This document shows, piece by piece, positions 61,002 through 64,000 of a stretch of 64,000 bases of DNA. The stretch is from assembly GCF_019331735.1 (NCBI RefSeq), contig NZ_JAHBBH010000002.1, positions 62,001-126,000 of the forward strand, given 5' to 3'. A model generated the notes under the pieces. The model saw nothing but the letters and a program-made list of their open reading frames with translations. It had not been told where the DNA came from and made no database searches. Position numbers and translations under genes: made by a program. Every line of letters starts with the position of its first letter. Positions within the stretch are counted from its first letter, which is position 1. The stretch is from Bifidobacterium miconis (GTDB taxonomy: Bacteria; Actinomycetota; Actinomycetes; Actinomycetales; Bifidobacteriaceae).

Positions 61002-62771
61002 ATGCCACACGGCAACGCCGCGACGCCGGCGCATTCGCACGCCGCGACCTTGGACGGACTCCCCTGCGGTCGGCCTCCGGCCTTGCCGGGCCATGCGTTC
61101 GTCCGAACGCTCGGCCGCGGCAGCACGGCGGACGTGCATCTGTACCGGACGGACGATGGGACGCGTCTGGTGGCGGTCAAGGTGTCGCGTGCGCCGCTCG
61201 ACGGGAGCGCCCGCCGCCGTCTGGTCGCCGAGGTCCGTGCCCTGTCCGGGCTCGGCGGGCATCCGCATGTGCTCGCCATCCATGATGCGGGAGTGACCGA
61301 CGACGGCCGGGGATGGCTGATGCTCGATCATGCACCGGGCGGATCCCTCGGCGATCTGCTTGCCCGCCGCACGCTCAGTGCCGGGCAGACCGCGGACTGG
61401 GGAGTTCGATTGGCCGGAGCGCTTGCGTCAGCGCATCGCCGGGGCATTGTCCACCGGGATGTCAAGCCGGCGAACGTGCTGATCGACGGCGAAGGCCTGC
61501 CGATGCTCGCCGATTTCGGCGTGGCGGCCGACGTGTACCGTTCCGACGAATGGACCGGACATTCGACGCTGTGGGCGGCACCGGAGGTGATGAACGGTGA
61601 CACCGGCGGCGATGAGGCGTCCGACGTGTATTCGCTGGCGGCCACGTTGTTCGCGGCATATGCCGGCCACGCGCCGGTCGGATACGCGCCGGTCGGATAC
61701 GCGCCTGGCGGCCTGTGTGACGGCGCGGACGAGATCACTGGCGGGGTTACCGGCAATATTGCCGGCAACGGCGTGGACGACGACACGGGCGACGGCACGA
61801 ATGGCGGCGCGCACGCGCTGCGGTCCGCGGACATGCCCAAGGATATGCCCGCTCCGTTGGCGGATGTGCTGCGCAAGGCGCTTTCGCCATCGCCCGCGGA
61901 ACGGCATGGGTCGGCGTTGGCATTGGCGCGGGATCTGCAGCGCGTCCAGCACCGGCTGTCGCGCGTCATGACGCCGATAGTCGTCGACGGGATTCCGCCG
62001 TATCCGGAACGAACCCGGGCCGGCATCGGCGTTGCGGGATCTTCCGGAACGGTTTCCGGAACCGACCCTGATTCAGGTCCTGGTTCAGCTTCTGATTCAT
62101 TCGGGACGAATCCCGGTTCATTGAACGCTCCGGAATACTCGGGCACGGCGGCATGCCGGCGGAACGGCGCATCGCCGTGCCGTGTTCGTCGGCATGCCGC
62201 TTCCTGCCGAAACACACACCGCCGAGACCGGTATACGGCCGTCGGGCACCGAAAACCGTCATTCACCGCCGCGGCATTGGTCACGGCCGCGATCACGGGC
62301 TCGCTGGCCGCCGCCTATGCCGGCATGGACTCGCTGCCCTTGCGGCAAAGACCGTTCCCTGCCGGCGCGGCGTCCCCGCTCACCATCTCAGACTCCGATT
62401 CGGCGGCGTCGATGCTGCGGTTCGACGACATCGTGCCGGCTCCCGAACAGCTGACCGGCGTGGCGCAGGGAGACACGGTCACGTTCACGTGGTCCAATCC
62501 GGATCCGCGGGAGGGGGACTCCTATCTGTGGTCACCCGCCGTCGCGAACAGCGGCGACGCCGAAGACATCGCTGCGGAACGCATGCGGCAGTCGGGAATG
62601 CGATCCGTCAGCGGCACGACGCTTACGCTGCGCGGCGACGATGCCGAACCATGCGTCCATATCAGCATCATGCGAGCCGATCGTCGAACGTCGGCCCGTC
62701 CCGCAACGTCATGCGTGCAGCGCCGGACAGGCGACGCCAACGACGATGCCCTCGACACCGACGACCAATGA
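61002..62771 (+). CDS. membrane-anchored Ser/Thr protein kinase (PFNA-cluster type)
   Basis: A 589-residue Hanks-type kinase. The glycine loop is LGRGSTADVHL (36-46), Lys60 in VAVK, Glu77, the catalytic loop HRDVKPANVL (Asp153), DFG at 171-173 and APE at 193-195, so it looks active. An unusual insert follows (residues ~222-275) with a tandem APVGY repeat and Gly/Asp-rich text. A Ser/Gly/Pro-rich linker leads to one membrane helix (FTAAALVTAAITGSLAAAYA, ~421-440), and an ~150-residue extracellular domain of likely Ig/Fn3 type ends it. AAAGGAGG precedes the ATG. The next gene starts 53 bases on. In bifidobacteria a kinase (pkb2), an fn3 protein, an AAA ATPase, a DUF58 protein and a transglutaminase form the PFNA cluster; this looks like its start. 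Confidence 0.88.
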   Translation: MPHGNAATPAHSHAATLDGLPCGRPPALPGHAFVRTLGRGSTADVHLYRTDDGTRLVAVKVSRAPLDGSARRRLVAEVRALSGLGGHPHVLAIHDAGVTDDGRGWLMLDHAPGGSLGDLLARRTLSAGQTADWGVRLAGALASAHRRGIVHRDVKPANVLIDGEGLPMLADFGVAADVYRSDEWTGHSTLWAAPEVMNGDTGGDEASDVYSLAATLFAAYAGHAPVGYAPVGYAPGGLCDGADEITGGVTGNIAGNGVDDDTGDGTNGGAHALRSADMPKDMPAPLADVLRKALSPSPAERHGSALALARDLQRVQHRLSRVMTPIVVDGIPPYPERTRAGIGVAGSSGTVSGTDPDSGPGSASDSFGTNPGSLNAPEYSGTAACRRNGASPCRVRRHAASCRNTHRRDRYTAVGHRKPSFTAAALVTAAITGSLAAAYAGMDSLPLRQRPFPAGAASPLTISDSDSAASMLRFDDIVPAPEQLTGVAQGDTVTFTWSNPDPREGDSYLWSPAVANSGDAEDIAAERMRQSGMRSVSGTTLTLRGDDAEPCVHISIMRADRRTSARPATSCVQRRTGDANDDALDTDDQ

Positions 62772-62824
62772 TCCGATGATCCAATGATTCCCCAGCCTCA
62801 CGGCCTGAAGACGGGAGCACTGCC

Positions 62825-64000
62825 ATGTCCCCTTTCCGTTCCATGACGCCGCGTCGGGAAACGTCCGACCGGCATGCGTCGGTTTCCGCGGTCGAGCCCG
62901 CGGCGCGTCGCCGGCAGTCCATGCCGTCGTCATGCCGTCCGCACGCCGGATCGCATCACCGTCACCAGCACCGCAAGCGCGAACGACGGCGCGTCGCGAA
63001 CTTCTGGTTCGCGGGCATATGCATATCGGCCATTGCGTTCGGCGCGTTATGGGTGTCCTCGGCGACCAGCCGACACGTGACGCTGGATGACGGCACGGTA
63101 TGGGTGACCTCGCTCAAGGATCGCAAAGCGGCCCGTTTCAACGTGCGCATAGGCGAGACGACCGCCGCGGTCGCAGCGTCCGCCGCCCGCTTCGACGTCG
63201 TGCAGCACGGCGACGACATGATGCTCTCGGACGGAGCGACGGCCACTCGGCTACTGGCTTCGTCATTGTCCGAGGACGGATCCGCCGTCATCGACGCCGA
63301 CACGACGCTGCTGCTCGGCGGAGGCACCGCCGCGCTGGTCGATGACGCTTCGGGATCCGTCTGGCTCGTCGCCGCGGATGATCTTGGGTCGGTCGACCCC
63401 ACGCACCCGCATCTGGAATTGGGAGAGGGCGGCAAGGCCGCGGTTACCAGCGACGGCATGTTCTACGGATACCGTCCGGCTGACGGTTCCGTGCTGCGCG
63501 TCGCGAAGCCCGGCGCCTCCTCGGAACGCATTGCCATGGTGAACGATGGCGATCCTCTGGCCGCAGACGATTTCACGGTAGTATGCGGCGTGCCGATCGT
63601 CAGCCGGAACGGCATCGTCCATTGGCCGTCGGGCAGGGTCGACACCGGTGCCGACCGGCTGTTGCTGCAGTCGCCCGGCGCCGACGAGGAATCGGTCTGC
63701 ACGGTGGCGGTCGCGGACCGCTACGGCCTGCATCTGGTCGATCCGAACGCCGCGGATCCTCTGGCCGCCTCATGGTCCGACGCGCAGCCTGCGGAGCCGG
63801 CGCGACCGGTGTCCGCGGCCGGCTGCATCCACGCGGCGTGGAGCCGCGCCGAGGACAACTATCTTCGCGTCTGCGGCCATGACGGCATTGAATCCGTGGG
63901 ACAAGAACCGTTCTCCACGTTGGAGACGGTGAGCGCGACTTCCGATTTGGTGTTTCGGGTCAATCATCGGTACGTACTGCTCAATGACGTGTCCGACGGC
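62825..64000 (+). CDS. large membrane-anchored extracellular protein, start only (PFNA fn3-type)
   Basis: The reading frame starts at an ATG with GGGAG upstream and stays open to the window edge (392 codons), so the 3' end is missing. The N-terminal ~57 residues are Arg/His-rich and cytoplasmic. One membrane helix (VANFWFAGICISAIAFGALWV, about 57-77) is followed by a long extracellular region of repeated beta-strand blocks (e.g. VTLDDGTVWVTSL, LVDDASGSVWLVAADD), which looks like a beta-propeller. In the known bifidobacterial cluster this position is taken by the fn3 protein, whose fibronectin III domains would lie further downstream. That identity is inference from position. Confidence 0.75.
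   Translation, partial: MSPFRSMTPRRETSDRHASVSAVEPAARRRQSMPSSCRPHAGSHHRHQHRKRERRRVANFWFAGICISAIAFGALWVSSATSRHVTLDDGTVWVTSLKDRKAARFNVRIGETTAAVAASAARFDVVQHGDDMMLSDGATATRLLASSLSEDGSAVIDADTTLLLGGGTAALVDDASGSVWLVAADDLGSVDPTHPHLELGEGGKAAVTSDGMFYGYRPADGSVLRVAKPGASSERIAMVNDGDPLAADDFTVVCGVPIVSRNGIVHWPSGRVDTGADRLLLQSPGADEESVCTVAVADRYGLHLVDPNAADPLAASWSDAQPAEPARPVSAAGCIHAAWSRAEDNYLRVCGHDGIESVGQEPFSTLETVSATSDLVFRVNHRYVLLNDVSDG

Overview
The window is a stretch of high-GC actinobacterial chromosome, almost certainly from a Bifidobacterium. Several things point there: a complete pupylation gene set (pup, pafA, dop and the ARC ATPase) with no 20S proteasome genes at the locus, a GH127 beta-L-arabinofuranosidase of the HypBA1 type, an AdnAB-type helicase-nuclease pair, a Ser/Thr kinase gene followed by a large membrane-anchored protein gene (the start of what looks like the bifidobacterial 'PFNA' cluster), and actinobacterial forms of PriA, RNase J and omega. 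I cannot name the species. I saw no rRNA, tRNA, CRISPR array, transposase or prophage gene. Apart from a few repeat elements this reads as ordinary core chromosome.

Layout. 1-2.8 kb (+): the end of an operon with two von Willebrand A (BatA/BatB-like) membrane proteins and a small membrane protein. 2.85-3.02 kb: a hairpin repeat element rich in DnaA-box-like sites. 3.1-5.0 kb (+): a WXG100-like small protein overlapping a lipase-fold protein. 5.0-8.7 kb (-): a response regulator, ABC ATPase, ABC permease and histidine kinase. 8.7-13.3 kb (+): purB, a flippase-like membrane protein with a kinase-like middle region, and hup (HU). 13.4-19.6 kb (-): the pupylation block pafA-pup / IMPase-like protein / dop / arc, then dedA, with serB divergent. 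21.1-21.5 kb: a gene-free region of nested inverted repeats. 21.5-29.9 kb (-): a DUF6176-like protein, fmt, a HAD hydrolase, priA, cfa, metK and rpoZ. 30-31.1 kb (+): a 2-hydroxyacid dehydrogenase. 31.1-33.5 kb (-): a GntR regulator with an ABC transporter. 33.6-38.9 kb (-): a complete peptide ABC transporter, with a palindromic repeat element between the binding-protein and permease genes. 39-49.5 kb (-): a DEDD exonuclease, def, glmM, pepN, rnj, dapA and dapB. 49.7-58.2 kb (-): the two very large AdnB/AdnA-like helicase-nucleases. 58.4-60.6 kb (-): GH127. 61-64 kb (+): the kinase gene and the start of the next gene, which runs off the window.

How the genes fit together. The pupylation genes tag proteins with Pup (PafA), remove it (Dop) and probably unfold tagged substrates (ARC). 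Pup already ends in Glu, and ARC lacks the C-terminal tail that docks on a proteasome. fmt, def and pepN serve N-terminal protein processing; dapA, dapB and glmM feed cell-wall synthesis; priA and AdnAB handle replication restart and double-strand breaks. The most unusual content is non-coding: two hairpin elements 34 kb apart (2.9 and 37.1 kb) share a sequence backbone while their central stems differ but stay base-paired, and a separate nested palindrome lies at 21.2-21.4 kb.
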